Notes under the pieces: model-generated | Database searches by the model: none | Seen by the model: only the letters and a program-made list of their open reading frames with translations | Told to the model about the DNA's origin: nothing | Translations under genes and position numbers: made by a program | In this document: piece after piece, positions 18,620 to 27,478 of the stretch | How positions within the stretch are numbered: the stretch's first letter is position 1 | Layout: each line of letters starts with the position of its first letter | Source of the DNA: Parvularcula sp039822105 | GTDB lineage: Bacteria > Pseudomonadota > Alphaproteobacteria > Caulobacterales > Parvularculaceae | Reading direction: 5' to 3' | Length of the DNA stretch: 64,000 nucleotides | Assembly: GCA_039822105.1 (NCBI GenBank) | Contig: JBCBMW010000001.1 | Coordinates: 248,001 to 312,000 of the forward strand

Positions 18620-18640
18620 TGCTTAACTGATTAATTAACG
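18620..18640. promoter_or_regulatory. Candidate TetR operator (TTAA-N4-TTAATT), second copy
   Basis: TTAACTGATTAATTAA (18623-18638) lies about 95 bases upstream of the TetR start. It agrees with the motif at 11246-11259 in the pattern TTAANNNATTAATT. The rest of the 327-base gap between the TetR gene and gltD (18528-18854) shows no further gene; the gltD promoter must lie there but no clear boxes were recognised. Confidence 0.5.
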
Positions 18641-18854
18641 TGCTCTGGCCTTGCCAGCCCCGCGGCGCCCCCGGCGTGACAGAATCTGCTCCTCCTTCAT
18701 GGCGTAACGCACGAACCCACTGCATCATCTTGTGCAGTGCGAGGAGATTCTCTAGAAGCTGGCGAGCAGTGCGCGGGCAACGGCGACCTTGATGTGGCGC
18801 CCCCGTTTAGATCAGCGCGGCTGCACGCCCGGTCAAAGTCCAGGGAATAGAACA

Positions 18855-20312
18855 ATGGCTGACATGCTCCGCTTTGTGGATCAGGAGCGTCATCCGCCAG
18901 AGAAACGTCCGGCGGATGAACGTGCTCGCGATTTTCGCGAGATTGATGATGGTTTCCAGGAAGCCGCCGCGAAGGTGCAGGCCTCGCGGTGCTCGCAATG
19001 CGGTGTGCCCTTTTGCTCGTCCGGTTGTCCGCTCGGGAACCATGTTCCCGACTGGCTTCGTCTGGCCGCGGAAGGTGAGTTCAAAGAAGCTTACGCTGTC
19101 TCGGCCAGCACCTCGACGATGCCCGAGATTTGCGGCCGCATCTGTCCGCAAGACCGGCTATGCGAAGGCTCTTGCGTGATTGAGCAGTCCGGGCACGGAA
19201 CGGTCACCATCGGCGCTATTGAGAAGACAATCACCGACCGGGCTTGGGACGAGGGATGGGTCGAGCCGATCACGCCGGATCAGGAGCGTTCTGAGAGCGT
19301 CGCCATCATCGGCGCAGGTCCGGCTGGTATGGCAGCAGCAGATCATCTGCGGGCAGAGGGGTACCAGGTCACGATCTATGATCGTTACGACCGTGCCGGG
19401 GGGCTTCTCACTTACGGTATTCCGGGCTTTAAGCTTGAAAAGGACGTCGTCGGACGGCGCGTCAAGCGCTTGGCAGATGCTGGTGTCACCTTCGTGCAGA
19501 ACGCCGATGTCGGGGGCTCTACGCCCTTCGCTGACATCCGGAGCAAGCACGACGCTGTCTTGATTGCCACGGGTGTTTATAAGGCTCGCCCGCTTCCGGC
19601 GCCATGCGAGCCTGGTCAGGTCATCCCGGCGCTCGACTATCTGACGGCATCGAACCGCAAGGGTTTCGGCGACGATGTGCCCGAGTTCGACAGCGGTGCT
19701 CTTGATGCGGACGGAAAGCGCGTTGTGGTTATCGGCGGCGGTGATACGGCGATGGACTGCGTACGCACAGCCGTGCGCCAGGGCGCCAAAGAGGTGACAT
19801 GCCTTTACCGCCGGGACCGTGCAAATATGCCGGGATCCGCACGCGAGGTGGCGCATGCTGAGGAAGAGGGTGTCACTTTCCGTTGGCTCTCAAACCCCAA
19901 ATCGGTCAGCAAGCAGGGCGAAGCGCTTGGCGTGAATGTCGCGCGCATGCGCCTGGGTCCAAAGGATCGCACAGGTCGTCAGCAGCCCGAGGAAGTGGCG
20001 GGTGGCGAGGCGCTCCTCTCGGCCGATCTTGTGATTGCGGCCTTGGGTTTCGAGCCAGAAGATATCGTCACCGCGTTCGGCGTGCCCACGCTTGAGGTTT
20101 CGCGTTGGGGCACGCTGCGGGTCAATGGCCACACGTTTGAGACGGCGGAGCCCGGCGTTTTCGCCGCGGGCGATATCATTCGCGGCGCAAGCCTTGTGGT
20201 TTGGGCCGTGCATGACGGGCAGAAGGCGGCCGCTGGCATTCACACCTATTTGCAAAGCCGCGGTGCTGATCAGGCAGACGCCGCGCAGGCACTTCAATCG
20301 GTAAACGCATGA
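18855..20312 (+). CDS. gltD: Glutamate synthase (NADPH) small subunit
   Basis: The 485-residue small subunit passes electrons from NADPH through FAD and iron-sulfur clusters to GltB. The start at 18855 (MADMLRFVDQ) matches the family N-terminus; an earlier in-frame ATG at 18789 would add 22 unrelated residues. Two N-terminal cysteine groups (CSQCGVPFCSSGCPLGN and CGRICPQDRLCEGSC) bind the 4Fe-4S clusters. They are followed by the FAD motif GAGPAGMAAADHL and the NADPH motif GGGDTAMDC. The stop overlaps the gltB start as ATGA. The order gltD then gltB is the reverse of the common gltBD order. Confidence 0.96.
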   Translation: MADMLRFVDQERHPPEKRPADERARDFREIDDGFQEAAAKVQASRCSQCGVPFCSSGCPLGNHVPDWLRLAAEGEFKEAYAVSASTSTMPEICGRICPQDRLCEGSCVIEQSGHGTVTIGAIEKTITDRAWDEGWVEPITPDQERSESVAIIGAGPAGMAAADHLRAEGYQVTIYDRYDRAGGLLTYGIPGFKLEKDVVGRRVKRLADAGVTFVQNADVGGSTPFADIRSKHDAVLIATGVYKARPLPAPCEPGQVIPALDYLTASNRKGFGDDVPEFDSGALDADGKRVVVIGGGDTAMDCVRTAVRQGAKEVTCLYRRDRANMPGSAREVAHAEEEGVTFRWLSNPKSVSKQGEALGVNVARMRLGPKDRTGRQQPEEVAGGEALLSADLVIAALGFEPEDIVTAFGVPTLEVSRWGTLRVNGHTFETAEPGVFAAGDIIRGASLVVWAVHDGQKAAAGIHTYLQSRGADQADAAQALQSVNA

Positions 20313-23300
20313 CTTCTACGCTTCTCTCCCGCGACGACCTTGAGTCCCGCGGACTTTATCGGCGTGCTGATGAGCACGATGCTTGCGGTGTTGGTGTTGT
20401 CGCCGCGCTCGACGGTAAGCCGCGCCGCGAGGTTGTGACCAAGGCGATCGCGGCCCTGAACAATGTCTGGCACCGCGGCGCGCTCGCCTCAGACGGGAAG
20501 ACGGGCGACGGCGCGGGCCTTCGCACCGGTGTGCCGCAAGAGTTTTTCCGCGCATGCGTCCGCGCGGCAGGCCATGAACCTGGCGAGCGCGCCATCGGTG
20601 TTGGGATGATCTTCCTTCCGCGCACCGATTTTGCGGCCCAGGATCGCGCAAGAGCCATCATTGAAGCTGAGGTTCTTTCGTTTGGCCTGGGTCTTTATGG
20701 TTGGCGACAGGTGCCGATTGACGAGACCGTGATCGGCGATCAAGCGCGTGAGGCGCGTCCCGAGATTGAGCAGGTCCTCTTTTTTGATCCTCAAGACCGG
20801 TCCTCGGCTGAGGTGGCGCGTCACCTTTTCATCGTCCGCCGCCGGATTGAAAATCGTCTGCAGGCCGAGCGTCTTTCGGATGCCTATATCTGTTCGTTGT
20901 CGATGGAAGACGTCATTTATAAGGGCATGTTCCGTGCCCAGGATATCGATGCCTTCTATCACGACCTCCAGGACGAAACGTTCAGTTCCGCCTTTGCCAT
21001 TTTCCACCAGCGCTATTCGACGAACACATTCCCCGAATGGCGCTTGGCGCAACCCTTCCGCATGTTGGCCCATAACGGTGAAATCAATACCGTGCGCGGC
21101 AACATTCGTTGGATGGAGAGCCACGAGCCGGAGATGGCGAGCCGCGCCTTCGGTCTGCACGATGATGATGTGAAGCCGGTTATCCTTCCGGGTGCGTCGG
21201 ACAGTGCGGCACTTGACGGGGTGTTCGAGCTGCTTGTGCGCGCGGGCCGCAGCGCACCGATGGCCAAAGCGCTCCTCATGCCAGAGGCGTGGTCCAAGCG
21301 CGGTGATGTGATGAAGCCTGAGGTCCGGGCGCTCTATGAATACTGCAACGCGGTGATGGAGCCCTGGGACGGTCCGGCTGCCATTTGCGCGTTTGATGGC
21401 CGCTATGTGATTGCGGGGCTCGATCGAAACGGTTTGCGCCCGCTCCGTTATGCTCTGACAGCGGACGGTCTTCTCGCTGTTGGTTCAGAGACGGGGATGT
21501 GCCCGCTCAACGACAAGCAGGTGACGGTTCGCGGCGCTGTGGCGGCTGGCGGCATCATCGCCGCTGACTTGGACGAAGGAAGGTTTCTCGACCAGGACGA
21601 CGTCATCGGCTCACTGGTTGAGGCGCACCCGTACCAAAAGTGGCTTGGCAATGTGAAGCAGCTCGATCCTATCATTGGACCGGGTGCTGAGGAACGCCTT
21701 TTTGATGCTGAGGCGCTGCGCCGGCGACAGCTTGGCGCGGGACTCACGCGCGAGGATCTTGATCTCATCCTCAAGCCGATGGCCGTTGACGGCAAAGAGG
21801 CTATCGGCTCCATGGGCGACGACACGCCGTTGGCGGTTCTTTCGGACCAGTACCGCCCACTGCCGCATTTCTTCCGTCAGCGTTTTAGCCAGGTGACCAA
21901 CCCGCCGATCGACCCCTTGCGGGAAGGTCGTGTGATGAGCCTCAAGACGCGGTTTAAGAACCTCGGCAATATTCTGGCTGAGGATGAAACGCAGACGGAT
22001 GTGTTTGTCCTCGACGGACCGATCCTCACCAACGGCATGCTGGAGCGCCTATCGGTGGAGCTCGGTGGTCAGGGCGCAGCGATCGATTGTTCGATCATGC
22101 GCAGTGCCCTGACGGAGCCTGCAGGCGCCGCCCTTCAAACTCGCCTCCAGGATATCGTGACGGAGGCGCTGTCTGCGGTTCGCTCTGGTTCCAGCCACCT
22201 CGTTCTCACCGATGAGCATCAGGGCGCTGATCGCATGGGTGTGCCTATGGTGTTGGCCGTGGCGGCGGTTCACTCGGCGCTTGTGACCCATCAGCTGCGC
22301 TCCAAATGCTCGATCACGGCGCGGGCTGCCGAATGTCTCGATAGCCATTATGCGGCGGTCCTTATTGGTGTCGGCGCGACGGCGGTGAACCCCTACCTCG
22401 CCCTTGATACGATTGCGGCGCAGCAGGCAGATGGTCTTTACGGTGATGAACAGATCGGCCCGTTGACCCTGCGCTATAAGAAGGCGGTCGAGGACGGCCT
22501 TCTCAAGATCCTCTCGAAGATGGGTGTCTCCGTTCTCTCCGCTTACCGCGGTGGGTGCAACTTTGAGGTGCTGGGCCTCTCGCGCAGTCTCGTGGACCAG
22601 TTCCTGCCTGGCGCGTCGTCCAGGCTGTCCGGCTTAGGCCTCAGCGGTATCGAACAGATGCTTGCCAGTGTCCATGCGCGTGCTTGGGATGATCGTGTAG
22701 AAGCGCTGCCGGTTGGCAGTTTCTACCGTGTCCGGAGCGGCGGTGAACGTCATGCTTATGAAGCCGACATGATCCGTGAGCTTCAGAATGCTGTGCGGAA
22801 CGATGACCAAGACGCCTATCGGCGCTTCGTCGAAGCATCGAAAGGCGCAGGGCAAGTCAGTCTTCGCGACCTTCTAACCTTCCGTGAGGGGCGGGCGATT
22901 CCGCTCGACCAAGTGGAGAGTGTCAACGCTATCCGCCAACGCTTCCTCACCCCAGGCATGTCGCTCGGTGCCCTCTCGCCTGAGGCCCACGGTGCGCTGA
23001 ACGTCGCGATGAACAGGATCGGCGCCAAGTCGGTGTCCGGCGAAGGCGGGGAAGACCCGGCGCGGTACACCCCGCTACCCAATGGCGACAACATGAACTC
23101 CGTGGTCAAGCAGGTCGCCTCCGGCCGGTTTGGTGTCAGTGCGGAGTATCTCAATCAATGCCGTGAGATCGAGATCAAAGTTGCCCAGGGCGCAAAGCCC
23201 GGCGAGGGCGGGCAGCTGCCTGGTTTTAAGGTGACGGAGTTCGTCGCGAAGATGCGGCACTCCACACCAGGCGTTACGCTGATCTCGCCGCCGCCGCACC

Positions 23301-24799
23301 ACGATATCTATTCGATCGAGGATTTGGCCCAGCTGATCTTCGACCTGAAACAAGTGAACCCCATCGCGCGCGTATGCGTGAAGCTCGTATCCTCCGCAGG
23401 CGTCGGGACGATCGCTGCTGGAGTTGCCAAGGCGAAAGCGGACGTCATCCTCATCTCAGGCAATGTCGGCGGCACCGGCGCAAGCCCCCAGACCTCGATC
23501 AAATTCGCCGGCAGCCCATGGGAGCTTGGCCTTGCTGAGGTCAATCAAGTGCTTTCGCTCAACCGGTTGCGCGAGTCGGTCACCTTACGGACGGATGGCG
23601 GTATCAAGACAGGCCGTGATGTTGTGATCGCCGCTATGCTGGGCGCGGAGGAGTATGGCATCGGCACACTGTCGCTCGTCGCGATGGGCTGCCTCATGGT
23701 GCGTCAGTGCCACTCAAACACTTGCCCCGTGGGCGTTTGCACCCAAGATCCTCGTTTGCGTGACCGGTTCACCGGCACTGCGGACCATGTCGTCAACCTC
23801 ATGACCTTCATCGCGGAAGAGACGCGCGAGATTCTCGCATCGATTGGCGCAAGGTCGCTTGAGGATGTGATCGGCCGTGCTGACCTCCTGCGCCAGCAAA
23901 GCCGCGGGTCAGAGCTTCTTGATGACTTCGATCTCGGTCCGCTTCTCGTACGCGCCGAGGTCGGCACGCGCCCACCGCGCAGCACACGGACGGGTAGGAA
24001 CGAGGTTGATCCGACCTTGGACCAGCAGATCCTGGCCGACGCGGCCCCGGTGTGGGAACGGCGTGAGAAGATGCAGCTCACCTACACTGTGCGGAATACG
24101 CATAGGGCGGTGGGGACACGGACGTCTGGTGAGATCGTCCGCCGGTTTGGTGCGCACAGCCTTCCTGCGGGGCATCTCTGCCTCCGCCTCAAGGGCTCGG
24201 CAGGCCAGTCTCTCGGTGCGTTCGGAGCCACGGGTCTGCGGATTGAGCTGGTGGGTGATGCCAATGACTATGTCGGCAAGGGCCTGTCGGGTGCGGAGAT
24301 TATCGTCACCCCGCCAACGCGCGAGGCGCTGACGGCTCCGGCTGTTGTGGGCAACACGTGCCTTTATGGCGCGACCGCGGGTTCCTTGTTCGCAGCAGGT
24401 TCCGCAGGCGAACGGTTTGCGGTGCGCAACTCTGGCGCCACGGCAGTCATCGAGGGCTGCGGCACCAATGGCTGCGAGTACATGACCGGCGGTGAGGTTT
24501 TGGTCCTCGGTCCGGTGGGCGACAACTTCGCGGCCGGTATGACGGGCGGCCTCGCCTTCGTCTTGGACGAGGACGATAGGCTGCCAGAACGGCTCAATCC
24601 TGAGCATGTCGAGCTCTCAGCCTTGGGTGACCTCGCAGAGGAGTGCCACGAGCTCGTGGCCCGCCATCATGCCGCGACGGGATCGGTGATCGCTGAAGCG
24701 CTGCTCGCCGATTGGGAAGAAAAACGACAATATTTCAAAGTGGTGGCGCCCAAAGGCTGGCGTTCCAGGCGTCAGGGTGATACCCGCGCCGCGGGTTGA
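20309..24799 (+). CDS. gltB: Glutamate synthase (NADPH) large subunit
   Basis: The 1,496-residue protein converts glutamine and 2-oxoglutarate to two glutamates. The N-terminal glutamine amidotransferase domain begins after a short propeptide at Cys26 (DACGVG), the expected nucleophile. A central domain and an FMN-binding synthase domain follow, the latter including PGEGGQLPG and GGTGASPQTSIKFAG. The 3Fe-4S cluster site is the cysteine cluster in MVRQCHSNTCPVGVC. The glycine-rich GXGXG beta-helix domain is at the C-terminus (GGEVLVLGPVGDNFAAGMTGG). It is translationally coupled to gltD by the ATGA overlap. Together they form the main ammonia assimilation route with glutamine synthetase. Confidence 0.97.
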   Translation: MTSTLLSRDDLESRGLYRRADEHDACGVGVVAALDGKPRREVVTKAIAALNNVWHRGALASDGKTGDGAGLRTGVPQEFFRACVRAAGHEPGERAIGVGMIFLPRTDFAAQDRARAIIEAEVLSFGLGLYGWRQVPIDETVIGDQAREARPEIEQVLFFDPQDRSSAEVARHLFIVRRRIENRLQAERLSDAYICSLSMEDVIYKGMFRAQDIDAFYHDLQDETFSSAFAIFHQRYSTNTFPEWRLAQPFRMLAHNGEINTVRGNIRWMESHEPEMASRAFGLHDDDVKPVILPGASDSAALDGVFELLVRAGRSAPMAKALLMPEAWSKRGDVMKPEVRALYEYCNAVMEPWDGPAAICAFDGRYVIAGLDRNGLRPLRYALTADGLLAVGSETGMCPLNDKQVTVRGAVAAGGIIAADLDEGRFLDQDDVIGSLVEAHPYQKWLGNVKQLDPIIGPGAEERLFDAEALRRRQLGAGLTREDLDLILKPMAVDGKEAIGSMGDDTPLAVLSDQYRPLPHFFRQRFSQVTNPPIDPLREGRVMSLKTRFKNLGNILAEDETQTDVFVLDGPILTNGMLERLSVELGGQGAAIDCSIMRSALTEPAGAALQTRLQDIVTEALSAVRSGSSHLVLTDEHQGADRMGVPMVLAVAAVHSALVTHQLRSKCSITARAAECLDSHYAAVLIGVGATAVNPYLALDTIAAQQADGLYGDEQIGPLTLRYKKAVEDGLLKILSKMGVSVLSAYRGGCNFEVLGLSRSLVDQFLPGASSRLSGLGLSGIEQMLASVHARAWDDRVEALPVGSFYRVRSGGERHAYEADMIRELQNAVRNDDQDAYRRFVEASKGAGQVSLRDLLTFREGRAIPLDQVESVNAIRQRFLTPGMSLGALSPEAHGALNVAMNRIGAKSVSGEGGEDPARYTPLPNGDNMNSVVKQVASGRFGVSAEYLNQCREIEIKVAQGAKPGEGGQLPGFKVTEFVAKMRHSTPGVTLISPPPHHDIYSIEDLAQLIFDLKQVNPIARVCVKLVSSAGVGTIAAGVAKAKADVILISGNVGGTGASPQTSIKFAGSPWELGLAEVNQVLSLNRLRESVTLRTDGGIKTGRDVVIAAMLGAEEYGIGTLSLVAMGCLMVRQCHSNTCPVGVCTQDPRLRDRFTGTADHVVNLMTFIAEETREILASIGARSLEDVIGRADLLRQQSRGSELLDDFDLGPLLVRAEVGTRPPRSTRTGRNEVDPTLDQQILADAAPVWERREKMQLTYTVRNTHRAVGTRTSGEIVRRFGAHSLPAGHLCLRLKGSAGQSLGAFGATGLRIELVGDANDYVGKGLSGAEIIVTPPTREALTAPAVVGNTCLYGATAGSLFAAGSAGERFAVRNSGATAVIEGCGTNGCEYMTGGEVLVLGPVGDNFAAGMTGGLAFVLDEDDRLPERLNPEHVELSALGDLAEECHELVARHHAATGSVIAEALLADWEEKRQYFKVVAPKGWRSRRQGDTRAAG

Positions 24800-24890
24800 A
24801 CCTTTTCCTTCCCCTGAGCGTAAATTAGTGGCAATCTCCTGCCAGTTTCTCGGCGCGCTTGCCGCGCTGACCCCGCACTCGCGTCGCTAT

Positions 24891-24908
24891 GCCGGTCGTG
24901 AGACCGGC
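24891..24908. promoter_or_regulatory. Perfect inverted repeat before a TetR gene
   Basis: GCCGGTC, GTGA, GACCGGC form a perfect 7-bp inverted repeat that ends about 20 bases before the TetR start codon. It has no T-run. It may be an operator for autoregulation, a structure in the leader, or part of the gltB 3' end. Confidence 0.35.
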
Positions 24909-24930
24909 TTCGTGAGATTGGACGTGCGTG

Positions 24931-25533
24931 ATGTTAGAAGGCTTGGTGCAGACCGAAGGCGAACCTGAACGCGATGGGCGTCGGCGACGCGGTCAGGCCA
25001 ATCGTGACGCTATCGTTCGTGCTATGATGGATCTTGTGGAGGCCGGGGAAACCACCCCGAACGCCGCCAAGGTGGCTGACCTTGCGGGCGTCGGTCTGAG
25101 GACCGTCTATCGGCATTTTGATGATATGGACTCCCTCTACCGAGAGATGTCCCGTCTTGTCCGCAAAGATCTAGAGCCTGTGATCGCCGGAGATTTCGAG
25201 GGGGCGAATGTCCACGAACGGCTTGACCATCTCGTCCGCCGACGAGTGGCCGCGTACGAATTGGTGATGCCCACCAAGATCGCTGCCAATATCCGCCGCT
25301 TCTCGTCCGATTTCATCATGTCGGACTATCATGATGGCCTTCGCTTGGAAGAGTGCGGCTTACGCTTGGCATTGTCAGTTGTCGACAATGTAGACGACGA
25401 GCTTTTTGAAAGCCTCCGTGTGGTGACCAGTTTTCAGTGCTGGCGGGGCCTTCGTCTCGACCAAGAGCTTTCCGTCGAGGCAGCAGGCGCCGTGATGCGG
25501 CGCCTGGTAAAGTCGCTGACCCGCGACCTTTAG
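24931..25533 (+). CDS. TetR-family transcriptional regulator
   Basis: The roughly 200-residue regulator may start at the GTG at 24928 or the adjacent ATG at 24931. Its DNA-binding domain includes RGQANRDAIVRAMMDLVEAG and the helix-turn-helix KVADLAGVGLRTVYRHF at about residues 47-63. It opens a 10-kb block of glutathione S-transferase, DUF1330, DUF2855, MBL and sulfatase genes. It is therefore the best candidate to bind the two matching palindromes at 29248 and 34303. Its stop overlaps that of the convergent GST gene. Confidence 0.9.
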   Translation: MLEGLVQTEGEPERDGRRRRGQANRDAIVRAMMDLVEAGETTPNAAKVADLAGVGLRTVYRHFDDMDSLYREMSRLVRKDLEPVIAGDFEGANVHERLDHLVRRRVAAYELVMPTKIAANIRRFSSDFIMSDYHDGLRLEECGLRLALSVVDNVDDELFESLRVVTSFQCWRGLRLDQELSVEAAGAVMRRLVKSLTRDL

Positions 25534-26705
25534 GCGTTAAGCTCCGTGCTGCGCGGCGCGCCCCATACTTCCATGTTGTCCTCACGCAGCACCGGACGCG
25601 ACGTCCGGCGTGTGAGCATGGGGGTCAGTCCTGCGTCGGCGAACAGCTTGTCTACGATCTCACGATCGGGTCCTTCGGTTGACGCGTAGGCGATCTGCAA
25701 GCGTTCCAAGAGCCAGAGCCGATAGGGCATGATCACGCTGCTGATGGTCTGACCACGCCATTCATACTCCGCAAAGCCCAGGCCTCGCTTAGAGCGCTTG
25801 TCGACACCGCTTTCACCTACACCAAGATCCGGGCGCTCGGCCAACCACCCTTCGGTGAAGTCAATATGCGCTATGATTTCAGCGAGATACTCATCTCTGA
25901 TATAGACCAAGAGCGCGGTGAGCGTCGCTGGCGGGTTCTCAAGATCGACCAAGGTCTCTCCCAAACGGTGACCAGGATGGGCCAACCGTTCCGTCCAGCG
26001 ATAAACCTCGTGGGCCTCGTTCTTCATGATCATCGACGGAACAGGGTCCCGGCCCAGGTGGGGGAAGAGCGGACCGTAGAGCCCTTCGTCGCCAATCGTG
26101 GGGTGATCGCCGAGAAGGAAGGGATGATCCTTAAGGTGCGCATTGAAGAGGCTTAAAAACTCCTTATACGCCGTTTCAATCGTTGGAACGGTGTCGTCGT
26201 TGACGCCGAAGGCTGTCTTCGCCGCCCGCATGCGTCCGCTTGCTTTCAGGAAAAACCCTTCCCACGCCTCATTGTCCCGCGGGATCGGAACGCCCTCCAT
26301 GAACCCCTCGCGAATGTAGGCCAGGTTCTGGTCGTCAAAGTTCCAGCGGTAGTGCATGGCGGGCCGCAATAGGCCTTCTGAACCGAAGAGGGCAAAAAGG
26401 TGCGCGATAACGGCATGGCTCTGCGATGTCGGCACCACGGGATAATCGTTCGGGTGCCGCTCTTCTAAGCGGTCGATGATCTCAGAGCCGTCCTGCCAGA
26501 CCTCGCCCTCCGGCGTGACCAGCACCGGGATGATGAACCGACCGATTTTCGGGATGATTTCCGACGTAAACGAAGGGTCGGCCGCTATCCGCTCTTCAAA
26601 AGCGATCCGGCGACGGATGAGATAGGCGCGGACTTTGCCGGTGTAGAGAGACAGCGGCATGCCGTACAAGATGTAGGGGGCGTTCGTCATGGGAGGGGTC
26701 CTCAT
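25530..26705 (-). CDS. Glutathione S-transferase family protein (long form)
   Basis: The 391-residue protein starts at 26705 (MRTPPMTNAPYILYGMPLS) or 15 bases later at 26690. The frame stays open much further upstream, but that part runs antisense to a well-supported gene and is not coding. Residues about 8-85 are a thioredoxin-like GST N-domain (SLYTGKVRAYLIRRRI, FIIPVLVTPEGEVWQDGSEIIDRLE). A long all-helical C-domain follows with HPFLLGDHPTIGDEGLYGPLFPHLGRD. At about 390 residues it is much longer than a canonical 200-220 residue GST. Glutathione conjugation or isomerisation of a xenobiotic is possible, but the substrate is unknown. Confidence 0.85.
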   Translation of the reverse strand: MRTPPMTNAPYILYGMPLSLYTGKVRAYLIRRRIAFEERIAADPSFTSEIIPKIGRFIIPVLVTPEGEVWQDGSEIIDRLEERHPNDYPVVPTSQSHAVIAHLFALFGSEGLLRPAMHYRWNFDDQNLAYIREGFMEGVPIPRDNEAWEGFFLKASGRMRAAKTAFGVNDDTVPTIETAYKEFLSLFNAHLKDHPFLLGDHPTIGDEGLYGPLFPHLGRDPVPSMIMKNEAHEVYRWTERLAHPGHRLGETLVDLENPPATLTALLVYIRDEYLAEIIAHIDFTEGWLAERPDLGVGESGVDKRSKRGLGFAEYEWRGQTISSVIMPYRLWLLERLQIAYASTEGPDREIVDKLFADAGLTPMLTRRTSRPVLREDNMEVWGAPRSTELNA

Positions 26706-26804
26706 CGCGGCACGCCAACGCGGCCTCTTTTCGCTCCTGTTTTCGTACCGTTGAGAAGTGACACGATCAATGCCAAAAGACGCTCTCCAGATGAAGGAGC
26801 GAGG

Positions 26805-27440
26805 ATGCGCAGGCATTTGATCATCGGCGGTGGAGCGGCGCTTCTCTATCTTCTCTTTCTGCTCTGGTACGGACCTATCCCCGATCCCCTGACCGAAGCT
26901 GAGGTCGAGGCGTTCATCGCGATGAGAAACGCCCAGGAGATCACGCCGGAGGAGGCTAGCCGCACCGAGGACCTGCGTCAGTTCTTGCTCGAAGATGACG
27001 GTCGTGGCTTCTTCATGGTCAATCTCGTGACGTTGCGAGATGTCCCGCTTCAGCTTGACGGCTTTGATCCAGACGCATCCGCAGGCGACCTGATGGCCCA
27101 GTATTTTCAAGGGTATATGGCGAGGCAGTTCCTGAGCCGTGCAGGGTGGCTCGTGGTCCAGGGCCCCTCTTATGCGGGACCCGTGGAGCTTTGGAATGCT
27201 GAGGAGCGCCAGTGGGCGTTCTTCGCCGTCGTGCGCTACCGCAGCCGCCGCGACCTCATGGAAATCGTTGCGGATCCCCGCTTTTCGGAGGCCCATCCCT
27301 ATAAATTCGCCGCGGTGGAGGCGACGAGCGCTTTTCCCGCGGCACCTGGGCTGGTGATCGGGCCACGGCTGGTGGTGCTGCTGATCATTCTCGTCATGGC
27401 CTTGCTGGCCGACAAGGTCTGGCCCAAACGAATGGCATAG
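26805..27440 (+). CDS. Membrane protein with DUF1330-like domain
   Basis: The 211-residue protein starts at 26805 behind an AAGGAG site. It has an N-terminal membrane helix (HLIIGGGAALLYLLFLLWY) and a C-terminal one (LVIGPRLVVLLIILVMALLA), with a soluble region between them. That region contains GRGFFMVNLVTLRDVP and later a FFAVVRYRSRRDLMEIVADPRF segment. These match the two characteristic parts of DUF1330 dimeric alpha-beta-barrel proteins, including the paralogue at 29337 (GPIFMVNLLRFKE). It is divergent from the long GST gene and lies 38 bases before the DUF2855 gene. Function is unknown; a membrane-held small-molecule-binding or oxygenase-like ferredoxin fold is plausible. Confidence 0.7.
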   Translation: MRRHLIIGGGAALLYLLFLLWYGPIPDPLTEAEVEAFIAMRNAQEITPEEASRTEDLRQFLLEDDGRGFFMVNLVTLRDVPLQLDGFDPDASAGDLMAQYFQGYMARQFLSRAGWLVVQGPSYAGPVELWNAEERQWAFFAVVRYRSRRDLMEIVADPRFSEAHPYKFAAVEATSAFPAAPGLVIGPRLVVLLIILVMALLADKVWPKRMA

Positions 27441-27478
27441 AGAGCGCAAATGCGCATCACATTTTGGAGGACCGCCCC

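Noticed and set aside
26706..27449. Upstream extension of the long GST frame to 639 codons
   Set aside because: The extra part is antisense to the well-supported DUF1330-like membrane protein gene and has no GST-like content; the GST domain starts at about 26705.
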